Shown: piece by piece, positions 41,795 to 49,988 of the stretch
How the letters are laid out: the number at the start of each line of letters is the position of its first letter
Numbering within the stretch: position 1 is the stretch's first letter
NCBI GenBank assembly: GCA_965198495.1
Contig: CBDAPL010000001.1
Coordinates: 3,224,001 to 3,288,000, forward strand
Direction: 5' to 3'
From: RH-AL1 sp965198495
GTDB taxonomy: Bacteria; Pseudomonadota; Alphaproteobacteria; Rhizobiales; Beijerinckiaceae
DNA: 64,000 bases
Notes under the pieces: generated by a model
Database searches by the model: none
What the model was told of the DNA's origin: nothing
Seen by the model: the letters and a program-made list of their open reading frames with translations, nothing else
Translations under genes and position numbers: made by a program

Positions 41795-42008
41795 GCGGAC
41801 ACTCTCGACGATTTCAGGGGATGCCCGGAGCGTCGACGTAGGTCGGGCTCGGCATGCGCGCATTGGCGGTCAAAAACCGTCACGCGTCAATCGTAGGAAA
41901 GCGCCGCATTCTGGGACTTCTTACCGGGCGCGCGCGAAGCTTTGGTAAGAGCGGCACCGGAAAATAAATCCGCTTTCGGCTTCAAGGCCGTTTACCACGA
42001 CATGCTCA

Positions 42009-42557
42009 TCATGGCGACGCTCTCGGCAGCGCCGCCAGCGCGGCTGTCAGCCCGGCGGCATCCGCCGGCAACGGTGGATCGAGCAGGCGCTCCTTCGTCA
42101 GGAACTTGATACCGTGGTTCCAGGTGTCGTCGCTGTCCCCGCGTATGTCGACCACGCCCTCCCGTAACGTGCGGTTCGAGGCGACGTCCTTGACGCTGCC
42201 GGACAAATTGTAGATCGCCGAGGAGGACTGCTGGACCGCCGTCGCCACCTCGATATCGGCGCCAAGCGCTTTGGCGATGTCCTGGTCGCAGCCGTTGCAT
42301 CGGCTGAGCGGCAGGTTGTCGGCAATCTTGGCGGACTGGGGCGCCGTGTCGACGATGGTAAACCCCTTGTCGGCGAACAGCTTGCGCAAGAGGTCGCTCT
42401 CCTGCTTCAGCCGCGCGCGAGTCTTCGGCGTGCTCGGCATCTCCACCGGCTCGAGGTCGAAGACGACTGCTTTCAGTCCGGCGGCGCGAGCGACGGTCGG
42501 AGGTGTCGCCAATTGGAGGATGGTGGCGCCAATGACAAGGCTGACCGATTTGATCAC
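42009..42557 (-). CDS. DUF3280/DUF2380-like secreted protein
   Basis: 182 residues with a signal peptide (SVSLVIGATILQLATPPTVARAAG). The mature part, KAVVFDLEPVEMPSTPKTRA, GFTIVDTAPQSAKIADNLPL, SRCNGCDQDIAKALGADIEV and VQQSSSAIYNLSGSVKDVAS, fits the DUF3280/DUF2380 periplasmic family with a CxxC-type pair (CNGC). Members are found next to PQQ-dependent dehydrogenase and exporter genes. It diverges from the substrate-binding protein gene across ~165 bases, and the phage block lies downstream of it on the same strand. Confidence 0.75.
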   Translation of the reverse strand: MIKSVSLVIGATILQLATPPTVARAAGLKAVVFDLEPVEMPSTPKTRARLKQESDLLRKLFADKGFTIVDTAPQSAKIADNLPLSRCNGCDQDIAKALGADIEVATAVQQSSSAIYNLSGSVKDVASNRTLREGVVDIRGDSDDTWNHGIKFLTKERLLDPPLPADAAGLTAALAALPRASP

Positions 42558-42723
42558 GAGGCTTAATCTCCTGTGTTGCGCGTCGCGCTGGAGCGAAGAC
42601 TGGCCACAACTCTTAGAAATGGCTTATCGCTCGGCGCTTGCTGAGCGTACCTCCCCCTGCTAGCCTTCAAACAACGGCGCAATGAGACGAACGGCGGATG
42701 GCGGTTTCGAGCCGCCGCTTCGT

Positions 42724-44052
42724 ATGTCAAAGGTGACGCCGCTTAGGCTGCGACCAACCGCGGCCCGCGAGGGAACGAACGAGGGTTTTTTGGCGTCTGG
42801 CACCCGTCTGCTGGCGTGTGCGACCCTGCTCGTCGCAGGCGCGCTGTGTACCGCTACACGTAGGTCTGTCCGCGCGCAGGAGACTGGCGCGGCGCCGGCC
42901 GTGTCCGGGCAGCCCGCCGCTATCCCCCTGCAGCCGGTCAAGATCGCCTATCTCGGCATCCGTCGCCCCGCTCCGCCCATCTATGACTACGAAGATGACC
43001 CCGCCGATGTCGGCGTCGACGGCGCCAAGATCGCCATGCGCGACATGAAGACGACAGGGCGCCTGACGGGTCAGGATTTCAGCCTCGACGAGGTTATCCT
43101 GAACAATGGCCAGTCCCCGGTCGACGCGGCCAAGGCGCTTGTTGCCAGGGGCGAGGGGTTGATCGTCGCGGACCTGCCCGCGAAAGACCTCCTCGCCGTC
43201 TCGGATGCTCTCAAAGACAGCCCGGCGACGCTCTACAACATCAACGCGGAGGACGACAGCCTTCGCAATGCCGATTGCAGGGCCAACATCTACCACGTCG
43301 CGCCCTCGCGATCGATGCTGACCGACGCGTTGGCACAATTTCTCGTCTTCTCGAAATGGCAGCACGTGTTCCTGGTCGTCGGCAAGGATCCGAGCGATCA
43401 GTTGTACGCCGCCGCGGTGCGCCGCTCGGTGAAGAAGTTCGGCTTGAAGCTGACCGGCGATAAGGTCTGGGAGTTCGGCAATCTCGCTCGCGAGCGCGCC
43501 GACGGACCGACTCGCGCCAGCGCCTTGATCTTCACGCGCGGCACCGACGCCGACATGATCGTCGTCGCCGACGAGGCCGGCAAGTTCGGGGATTACATCC
43601 AATACCACACGGCCGAACCCAAGCTCGTCGGCGGTACGCAGGGGCTGATCCCCGCGACGTGGTCCCGCGTGCTGGACGCTTGGGGCTCGGCGCAACTGCA
43701 GAGCCGTTTCGTACGAACGAACAAGCGTCCGATGCGCTCGATCGATTATCAGGCTTGGGAGGCGGTGCGCATCATCGGCGAAGCGGCGACCCGCGCGAAA
43801 AGCGGCGATCCGAAAACGGTGGCCGATTACATCGTGCGTCCGGACTTTCAGATCGCCGCCTTCAAGGGCGTGCCGGTCAGCTTCCGGCCCTGGGACCGAC
43901 AGCTGAGCCAACCGATCCTGCTCGTCCAGCCCAAAATGCTAGTATCGGTGGCGCCGGAGCCCGGCTTCCTGCACCCCGTCAGCCCGCTTGACACCTTGGG
44001 CTTCGACAAGCCCGAGACGGGCTGCAAAATTCCCTCCGGAGCAAAATCTTGA
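42724..44052 (+). CDS. PQQ-associated ABC substrate-binding protein (LutA/PedA-like)
   Basis: 442 residues from ATG 42724 (an in-frame ATG at 42682 exists). Signal-type hydrophobic segment LLACATLLVAGALC near residues 28-45. Resembles branched-chain-type periplasmic binding proteins of the PQQ-dependent alcohol dehydrogenase loci (PVKIAYLGIRRPAPPIYDYE, YNINAEDDSLRNADCRANIY, FSKWQHVFLVVGKDPSDQLY). In Methylobacterium extorquens the comparable gene is in the lut lanthanide-uptake cluster. Followed by beta-propeller, ATPase and permease with short gaps or overlaps: one operon. Confidence 0.83.
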   Translation: MSKVTPLRLRPTAAREGTNEGFLASGTRLLACATLLVAGALCTATRRSVRAQETGAAPAVSGQPAAIPLQPVKIAYLGIRRPAPPIYDYEDDPADVGVDGAKIAMRDMKTTGRLTGQDFSLDEVILNNGQSPVDAAKALVARGEGLIVADLPAKDLLAVSDALKDSPATLYNINAEDDSLRNADCRANIYHVAPSRSMLTDALAQFLVFSKWQHVFLVVGKDPSDQLYAAAVRRSVKKFGLKLTGDKVWEFGNLARERADGPTRASALIFTRGTDADMIVVADEAGKFGDYIQYHTAEPKLVGGTQGLIPATWSRVLDAWGSAQLQSRFVRTNKRPMRSIDYQAWEAVRIIGEAATRAKSGDPKTVADYIVRPDFQIAAFKGVPVSFRPWDRQLSQPILLVQPKMLVSVAPEPGFLHPVSPLDTLGFDKPETGCKIPSGAKS

Positions 44053-45044
44053 TCGTATCGTCAAGCCACGCAGCCCTAGGCTTTGTGTTCGTCGCCACAT
44101 TGGCAGGTGCGCTCGCCGGGACAAGCCCGGCCAGCGCCTACATGGCCTATGTGACGAACGAGAAAGACAATACGGTCAGCGTTATCGATCTCGACAGCTA
44201 CAAGGTCGTCAAGACGGTGGACGTCGGGCGTCGTCCGCGCGGGATCATCATGAACCCTGACGGCAAGGAACTCTACATCTGCGCCAGCGATGACGACATC
44301 ATCCAGGTGTTCGACCCGAAAACGATGCAGCAGCTTCGCACGTTGCCGTCCGGTCCCGACCCCGAAACCTTCACGATCAGCCCGGACGGCAAATATCTCT
44401 TCGTCTCCAACGAGGACGACAATGAGGTGACCGTCATCGACATCGCCAGCAACAAGGCGTTGGTCGAGATTCCGGTCGGTGTCGAGCCGGAGGGTGAAGG
44501 CATCAGCCCGGACGGCGGCACGCTCGTCAACACGTCGGAAACGACGAACATGGCGACCTTCATCGACACGAAGACGAACAAGATCGTCGCCAACGTGCTC
44601 GTCGACTCGCGCCCCCGCATCGCGGTCTTCAGCCATGATGGTGCCGAGCTATGGGTAAGCTCGGAAGTCGGCGGCAAGGTCGCGGTGATCGACACCAAAA
44701 CGCACCAGATCATCAAGAAGATCTCTTTCGCGCTTCCGGCGATCGAGGCGGAGGCGATCCAGCCGGTCGGGATCCGCCTGACGCCCGACGGTAAGACCGC
44801 CTTCATCGCGCTTGGCCCCGCCAATCGCGTCGCGGTGGTCAATGCCAAGACCTTCGAGGTCGAGAAATACCTGCTTGTCGGGCAGCGTGTCTGGCAGATG
44901 GCTTTCACGCCGAACCAGAAATACCTTCTGACCACGAACGGCATCTCGAACGACGTTTCCGTGATCGACGTCCCGGCGCTCAAGGTAACCCGCTCCATCA
45001 GCGTAGGATCGTACCCTTGGGGCGTTGCAATCTCGCCCCAGTGA
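44049..45044 (+). CDS. PQQ-associated YVTN beta-propeller protein
   Basis: 331 residues starting at a TTG whose bases overlap the previous stop (TTGA). Signal peptide (ALGFVFVATLAGALAGTSPA) then repeated YVTN/NHL-like blades: MAYVTNEKDNTVSVIDLDSY, KYLFVSNEDDNEVTVIDIAS, KYLLTTNGISNDVSVIDVPA. Periplasmic seven-bladed propeller of the kind that accompanies the PedA/PedB-type or lut exporter. Role likely accessory to the ABC system or to the quinoprotein; unproven. Confidence 0.85.
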   Translation: MIVSSSHAALGFVFVATLAGALAGTSPASAYMAYVTNEKDNTVSVIDLDSYKVVKTVDVGRRPRGIIMNPDGKELYICASDDDIIQVFDPKTMQQLRTLPSGPDPETFTISPDGKYLFVSNEDDNEVTVIDIASNKALVEIPVGVEPEGEGISPDGGTLVNTSETTNMATFIDTKTNKIVANVLVDSRPRIAVFSHDGAELWVSSEVGGKVAVIDTKTHQIIKKISFALPAIEAEAIQPVGIRLTPDGKTAFIALGPANRVAVVNAKTFEVEKYLLVGQRVWQMAFTPNQKYLLTTNGISNDVSVIDVPALKVTRSISVGSYPWGVAISPQ

Positions 45045-45070
45045 CGTCGCACAAGTAAGAAGCTCTTCGC

Positions 45071-45829
45071 ATGATGGTCGACAATGCAGCTCTCGATATC
45101 GCCGACGTTTCGCACCGCTTCGGTGCGCGCCAAGCGCTGAGCCACATCTCGTTGCGCGTCGACCGCGGCGCCTTCACCGCACTGCTCGGTCCGAACGGCG
45201 CGGGCAAGACGACGCTATTTTCCATCATCACTCGGCTCTACAACAACAAGGAAGGCCAGGTCCGTATCTTCGGTCGCGACCTCCAGCGCGAGCCCTCCGC
45301 CGCGTTGGCCGAGATGGGCGTTGTGTTCCAAAAGCCGACTCTCGATTCCGACCTGAGCGTGCGCCAGAACCTCGCCTATCACGCCTCACTGCACGGCATG
45401 ACGGGCAAGACCACGCGCGAGCGCATCGAGATGCTGCTCCATCGCGTCGGCCTCGCGGACCGGGCCAAGGACAAGGTGCGCACGCTTTCGGGCGGCCAGT
45501 CGCGCCGCGTCGAGATCGCCCGCGCGCTCGTGCATGGCCCGCGACTGCTGCTGCTCGATGAGGCGACGGTCGGTCTCGATCTCGCCTCACGCGCCGATAT
45601 CGTGCGGATCGTGCGTGAGTCGGTGCGCCAGGACGGCTTGTCGGTTCTCTGGGCGACACACATCTTCGACGAGATCGAGGCGAGCGACGCGGTCTATGTT
45701 CTTCACAAAGGCAACATCATCGCGCAGGGGCGCTCCGAGGAAATTTCGGCCAAGGCGAACGGCGCGACGCTCGCTGACGCCTTCCGGACCCTGACGGAAG
45801 ACACCAGCCGCGTGGAGATGGCGCGATGA
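45071..45829 (+). CDS. ABC exporter ATP-binding protein (PQQ/lut type)
   Basis: 252 residues (a second ATG one codon in is equally possible). Walker A GPNGAGKTT, signature LSGGQSRRVEIARAL, Walker B LLLLDEATVGLDL, H-loop ATHIFDEIE. Belongs to the exporter-type ATPases found in PQQ-dependent alcohol oxidation loci. Overlaps the permease by four bases; works with it in the inner membrane. Confidence 0.9.
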   Translation: MMVDNAALDIADVSHRFGARQALSHISLRVDRGAFTALLGPNGAGKTTLFSIITRLYNNKEGQVRIFGRDLQREPSAALAEMGVVFQKPTLDSDLSVRQNLAYHASLHGMTGKTTRERIEMLLHRVGLADRAKDKVRTLSGGQSRRVEIARALVHGPRLLLLDEATVGLDLASRADIVRIVRESVRQDGLSVLWATHIFDEIEASDAVYVLHKGNIIAQGRSEEISAKANGATLADAFRTLTEDTSRVEMAR

Positions 45830-46692
45830 GCGATATGACGGCTGGCCGATTGCAGGTTGAGACCGCCGCCGTTCCGCGCACGATCGGTTTCACCGGCTAT
45901 CTCACCTGCCTTGCCGGCATCACCAAGCGCGAGCTTCTCAAGTTCATCCACCAGAAGGAGCGCTTCGTCTCCGCCTTGGTGCGGCCGCTGATCTGGCTCT
46001 TCATCTTCGCCGCCGGTTTCCGCTCGACCCTCGGCGTATCGATCATCCCGCCCTACCAGACCTACGTCCTCTACGAGGAGTATGTCGCGCCGGGCCTCGC
46101 AGTGATGATCCAGCTTTTCGCCGGCATGCAATCCTCGCTGTCCATGGTCTACGATCGCGAGGTCGGATCCATGCGCGTACTGCTGACGAGCCCGTTTCCG
46201 CGCTGGTCTCTGCTGCTCGCCAAGCTGATCGCCGGCGTCATTGTGTCGGTGGTGCAGGTCTATGTGTTCTTCGTCATCGCCAATTTTTGGGACATCGACA
46301 TCCCGCCGCTCGGCTACCTGGCCGCTTTACCGGCGTTCATCGCGGCAGGCCTCATGCTGGGCTCGATCGGCCTGCTCATCTCGTCGCAGATCAAACAGCT
46401 CGAGAATTTCGCGAGCGTTATGAATTTCGTGATCTTCCCGATGTTCTTCGCCTCGTCCGCGCTCTACCCCCTTTGGAAGATGCGCGAGGCGAGCGAGTTT
46501 CTTTACTGGGTCTGCTTGTTCAACCCGTTCACTCACGCGGTCGAGCTGGTGCGCTTCGCGCTGTATCTTCAATTCGAGCCGACCTCGTGTCTCGTCGTCA
46601 TCGCCGTGACGATCGTCACTTTCGCCCTTTCCGCGTTCGCCTACGATCCTGGGCGCGGTATGCTCGCGCGCCGCGGCGGCCCGGGCGAATAA
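45826..46692 (+). CDS. ABC-2 type permease (PQQ/lut exporter)
   Basis: 288 residues with six hydrophobic helices in ABC-2 layout: VRPLIWLFIFAAGFRSTLGV, YEEYVAPGLAVMIQLFAGMQ, LIAGVIVSVVQVYVFFVIAN, LAALPAFIAAGLMLGSIGLL and a C-terminal pair. ABC-2 permeases export. Coupled to its ATPase by an ATGA overlap. In homologous loci (pedC, lutF-type) the set is needed for lanthanide- or PQQ-dependent alcohol growth. Confidence 0.88.
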   Translation: MSDMTAGRLQVETAAVPRTIGFTGYLTCLAGITKRELLKFIHQKERFVSALVRPLIWLFIFAAGFRSTLGVSIIPPYQTYVLYEEYVAPGLAVMIQLFAGMQSSLSMVYDREVGSMRVLLTSPFPRWSLLLAKLIAGVIVSVVQVYVFFVIANFWDIDIPPLGYLAALPAFIAAGLMLGSIGLLISSQIKQLENFASVMNFVIFPMFFASSALYPLWKMREASEFLYWVCLFNPFTHAVELVRFALYLQFEPTSCLVVIAVTIVTFALSAFAYDPGRGMLARRGGPGE

Positions 46693-46693
46693 C

Positions 46694-47509
46694 ATGAGAT
46701 ATGCCATGCGCTTTCGCGTCCACCTCCTGGCTGCAACCTTTTCTATGGTCGGCGGCACCGCAATCGCTCAAGGTCTTGTTAACCAGCAGCCCGCCGCCCC
46801 CGCCGCCGCCGGACAGGTGCCGACGACAAGCGAAGGCTCGACGATACCGGCTTTGCCGGACCAGGGGCCGGCGCGCGCACCCGGCTCGAAAGCCGACAGC
46901 GGTACGACGACGACGGGCTCCAGCGAGAACTCCGGCGCGACGACCTTCTACGCGCCCGCCAAAGAGGCAGAACCGGTGAAATGGCCCTGCGCGCAGCCGC
47001 GGGTGGCGACGATCAGCGCCGGTACCGTCTGGTCCGGTCCCAATGTCGCGGAAGGCAAGGGTTGGGACGAGGACAACGATCTTGCCGGGCTCGCGCAGAA
47101 GCTCGCCTCGCGACGCACAAGCCTTGACGAAGCCAATGATTTCATCGTCGATTTTGCCAAGAAGGCCGGCAAGGACAAAGACAAGCAGCTCACCAAACTG
47201 TTTGTCGGCGTGCTTGACGTCACCAACGACAACCGCAGCGAGATCCTGCAGGGCATCATGCGTTACGCTCGCGGCCAGGAGCGGCTCGCCGAGCGCATGC
47301 GCGATGAATCAGACAAGATCAGCGAGAAACAGGATGACGCGACAGCCTCCGGCATCGGCGTGGCAACGGACCAGCAGAACAAGGATTTCGCTTGGGACCA
47401 GCGCATCTTCAAGGAACGCCGGCAGGCGCTTTCCTACGTCTGCGAGACGCCGAGCCTTCTCGAGCGTCGGGTCTACGAGATCGCCAAACGTATACAGGCG
47501 CAGCTTTAA
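46694..47509 (+). CDS. Secreted protein of unknown function in the xox/pqq locus
   Basis: 271 residues starting one base after the permease stop. Signal peptide (HLLAATFSMVGGTAIAQG). A Pro/Ala/Thr/Ser-rich linker follows, then a folded part of ~170 residues with one early Cys (VKWPCAQPRVATISAGTVWS), a GLAQKLASRRTSLDEANDFI segment and a helical LAERMRDESDKISEKQDDAT region, plus another Cys near the end (SYVCETPSL). The two cysteines could pair. No family recognised; clearly co-transcribed with the ABC exporter. Confidence 0.75.
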   Translation: MRYAMRFRVHLLAATFSMVGGTAIAQGLVNQQPAAPAAAGQVPTTSEGSTIPALPDQGPARAPGSKADSGTTTTGSSENSGATTFYAPAKEAEPVKWPCAQPRVATISAGTVWSGPNVAEGKGWDEDNDLAGLAQKLASRRTSLDEANDFIVDFAKKAGKDKDKQLTKLFVGVLDVTNDNRSEILQGIMRYARGQERLAERMRDESDKISEKQDDATASGIGVATDQQNKDFAWDQRIFKERRQALSYVCETPSLLERRVYEIAKRIQAQL

Positions 47510-47533
47510 ACCTATTCTCTCCCGGAGACCTCC

Positions 47534-47872
47534 ATGATGCGCGTCGTCCTGTCCTTCGCTCTCATCCTTGCCTTCACCGGTGCGGCTTCCGCGAAGACGA
47601 CGCGCTTCTGGAACCTCACCGACAATACAATCAACAAGTTTGAGCTAGCGCCAGCCGGCACCGACACGTTTGGTCCCGATCAAGCCAAGAACGACAAGGA
47701 CGGAGCGGTCGATCACGACGAGCGCTTGAAGATCGTCGGTACACCAACCGGAACCTACGACGCACGCCTATCGGACGCGCGCGGCCGCACCTGTCTCGTC
47801 AAGAACGTCGCGATCAAGGATGGCGATGTCTTCTCGATCGAAGAGAAGCAGCTCACCGATTGCAAGAAGTGA
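47534..47872 (+). CDS. Small secreted protein
   Basis: 112 residues, signal peptide LSFALILAFTGAASA. The mature part (KTTRFWNLTDNTINKFELAP, DGAVDHDERLKIVGTPTGTY, DARLSDARGRTCLVKNVAIK) is beta-rich with two cysteines (CLV and TDCKK) likely bridged. GGAGAC precedes the ATG. The asparagine/aspartate-rich region (DQAKNDKDGAVDHDE) is noteworthy beside a lanthanide enzyme but not a known metal motif. Confidence 0.75.
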   Translation: MMRVVLSFALILAFTGAASAKTTRFWNLTDNTINKFELAPAGTDTFGPDQAKNDKDGAVDHDERLKIVGTPTGTYDARLSDARGRTCLVKNVAIKDGDVFSIEEKQLTDCKK

Positions 47873-47909
47873 TGATGGCGACCCTCTCTCAGTCTCGCAA
47901 AGGCGCATC

Positions 47910-48131
47910 ATGAGTGGTTTTGCCGCCATAGTTCTGATCTGTGTAGCGGCGACTCCCGTGCAGCAATGCGACGAGAATAGCGCGTTGGTGCTCCGCTCGA
48001 CTCATGTCAACAACGAGCTTGGATGCTCGACGGGCTGGGAAGAGATCATCGCGCGCGGCGGCTTACGCGAGAGCCTCAAGGGTGGGGCATACATCAAGAC
48101 GCTGTGCCGCCGGGAGACAGGCGATCAGTAG
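47910..48131 (+). CDS. Small Cys-rich secreted protein (first of a pair)
   Basis: 73 residues from ATG 47910. Short hydrophobic leader (GFAAIVLICVAATPV) then CDEN, GCSTG and TLCRRE, giving three cysteines after the leader. Spacing of the cysteines and of Ser/Thr/His segments resembles the next gene. Likely periplasmic. No family name known to me. Confidence 0.65.
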   Translation: MSGFAAIVLICVAATPVQQCDENSALVLRSTHVNNELGCSTGWEEIIARGGLRESLKGGAYIKTLCRRETGDQ

Positions 48132-48188
48132 TCGCGTTGCCGGCGTTTTTGCGCCTAGGTCTTCATTGCCTAACCCAAGGAGATCGTC

Positions 48189-48395
48189 GTGTTCGTGATC
48201 CTATCCGTCTGCCTGCTGGCTTCTCCGGCGACCTGCCGCGAGGAACGCATCGAACAAACAGTCGAGGAGCGTCCGCCGATTGCCTGCATCGTCGAGGGCC
48301 AAAGCACGGTCGCGGTGTGGCAGACGCAGCATCCGAAATGGGTCATCCATAAATGGAAATGTGTACCGCGCAGCAGGTTGGACACCGCGCTTTGA
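48189..48395 (+). CDS. Small Cys-rich secreted protein (second of a pair)
   Basis: 68 residues from a GTG at 48189, with AAGGAG ahead. Leader FVILSVCLLASPAT, then CREERIEQ, IACIVEGQSTVA and HKWKCVPR. Three cysteines after the leader at spacing similar to the previous gene, suggesting a diverged duplication. Immediately upstream of the sensor kinase gene. Confidence 0.65.
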   Translation: MFVILSVCLLASPATCREERIEQTVEERPPIACIVEGQSTVAVWQTQHPKWVIHKWKCVPRSRLDTAL

Positions 48396-48428
48396 TCCGT
48401 TAGCGCGTACGAAGATCGGCCGAGCCGC

Positions 48429-49988
48429 ATGCGTACGATTGGTTTTCGCCTCGGCCTCCTCCTTTTTGGCTGCCTGTTCATCGCTTTCGCCGCCGGCGCC
48501 GGCGTCATCTACACGCTTCACGTCACCGACAAGACTGTAGACCGCGCGCTGGATGCGCAAAAGCGGCTTGATCTCCTGACCGAGATGTCGGGGCGCATAC
48601 AGCAATACGGCCTCATCGCCATCTCGACGGTTAATGATCCGGAACTGCGCGAGACGCGGCTGAAGGAAGCCGAGACCGACGTCGACAAGGCCATCGCCGG
48701 GTTTGAACCGGAAATCGGGAAGGCGATCGCCGAGGCCGACCTCCCCTCGAACGTAAACGCCATGGCGGCGCGCGCCAAGCCGTTGGAGCAGGTGCGCGCC
48801 GGCTTCCACGTGCTGGTGCGCGAGGTCAACGAGGCCTTGGCGCAACCGAACCAACAGCAGCGCGGCGATACGATACGCGGCGCCTTCAACGGGTTCGCGA
48901 CGATGACCGGGCCCTACCTCTTCTTTCTGATGCAGGCTGACCGGCGCGGTGTCGAAGCCGGTCGCGAAGGGGCGCGCACGGTGTCGACGACGGTGACGCG
49001 CGTCGCCATCATCCTGGTCATCGCGGCGCTCGCCAGCGTCGTCATCATGGATCGACTGATCTCACGGCCGATTCTCGCCGCGGTGGTCGAAATCCGCGAC
49101 GCTGCGATTGCCATAGGTCAGGGCGAGCGCAACCTGCGCTTACCCGTTCGCAACCGAGACGAACTCGGGCTTCTCGCCGTCGTCTTCAATCGCATGACGG
49201 CGCGGCTGCGACGCGGCGAGCTGCGTGTCGCCGCCGATCAGGCCGCCATGGAGAAGACGATCGCCGACCGCACCAGCGATCTTCGCGCGGCCAATGAGAC
49301 GTTGAGCAACATCGACAGCAGTCGGCGTCGCTTCTTCGCCGACGTGAGCCACGAACTGCGGACTCCGCTCACCGTCATCCTTGGCGAGTGCGAGATCGCG
49401 ATGATGGCGAGCGCGCCCGAACCCGCCTTCGCCATCATCCGTCGCCGCGCGCAGCGGCTACAGAGGCGGGTCGAGGACATGCTGCGCGTGGCTCGCTCCG
49501 AAAGCGGGACGATCGAGCTGCACTTCAAAAAGGTCGGCCTGCGGAATGTTTGCGCCAGCGCCATAGAGGCCTTTGAAGGCGCGACCAAGCGAAAGGACGT
49601 CGCGATAACACTCGAGCCGGGCTGTGAGATCTTCGTCGAAGGCGATTTCGAATGGCTGCGGCAGATCGTCGAAGGCATGATCGACAACGCGCTCCGTTAC
49701 GCGACGGGCGCCAGCATGATCTCGCTGCTTTGCGGGAAGGATAGTGACGGCCAGGCCATCCTCAGTGTGCGCGACGACGGGCCCGGCTTCGGCGTCGACG
49801 ATCCAAAGGAGCTTCTCGTGCGCTTCGCCAGACGCGGCGCGATCGAAGACGTCTCGGGCCATGGCATCGGTCTCGCTCTCGTGCGCTGGGTGGTGGACAA
49901 ACATCGGGGAAGTGTCACATTGCGCAAAGCGGACGCGCCGCTCGACGGCGCTGAAATCCTCATCCGCCTCCCGAAGGCGAAAGCATGA
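48429..49988 (+). CDS. Sensor histidine kinase
   Basis: 519 residues. Two membrane helices (LGLLLFGCLFIAFAAGAGVI near the N-terminus and VAIILVIAALASVVIMDRLI near residue 200) flank a ~155-residue periplasmic helical sensor. HAMP domain follows, then HisKA with His308 in FFADVSHELRTPLT, and HATPase_c with N-box MIDNALRYATG, G1 VRDDGPGFG and G2 HGIGLALVRWVV. Overlaps its response regulator by four bases. Placed between exporter and pqq genes, so it likely controls the methylotrophy locus; the signal is unknown. Confidence 0.9.
   Translation: MRTIGFRLGLLLFGCLFIAFAAGAGVIYTLHVTDKTVDRALDAQKRLDLLTEMSGRIQQYGLIAISTVNDPELRETRLKEAETDVDKAIAGFEPEIGKAIAEADLPSNVNAMAARAKPLEQVRAGFHVLVREVNEALAQPNQQQRGDTIRGAFNGFATMTGPYLFFLMQADRRGVEAGREGARTVSTTVTRVAIILVIAALASVVIMDRLISRPILAAVVEIRDAAIAIGQGERNLRLPVRNRDELGLLAVVFNRMTARLRRGELRVAADQAAMEKTIADRTSDLRAANETLSNIDSSRRRFFADVSHELRTPLTVILGECEIAMMASAPEPAFAIIRRRAQRLQRRVEDMLRVARSESGTIELHFKKVGLRNVCASAIEAFEGATKRKDVAITLEPGCEIFVEGDFEWLRQIVEGMIDNALRYATGASMISLLCGKDSDGQAILSVRDDGPGFGVDDPKELLVRFARRGAIEDVSGHGIGLALVRWVVDKHRGSVTLRKADAPLDGAEILIRLPKAKA

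Noticed and set aside
20340..42010. Attachment-site direct repeats flanking the phage block
   Set aside because: Only short chance similarities (for example CATGCTC near 20348 and 42001) were seen; no convincing repeat and no tRNA at either end.
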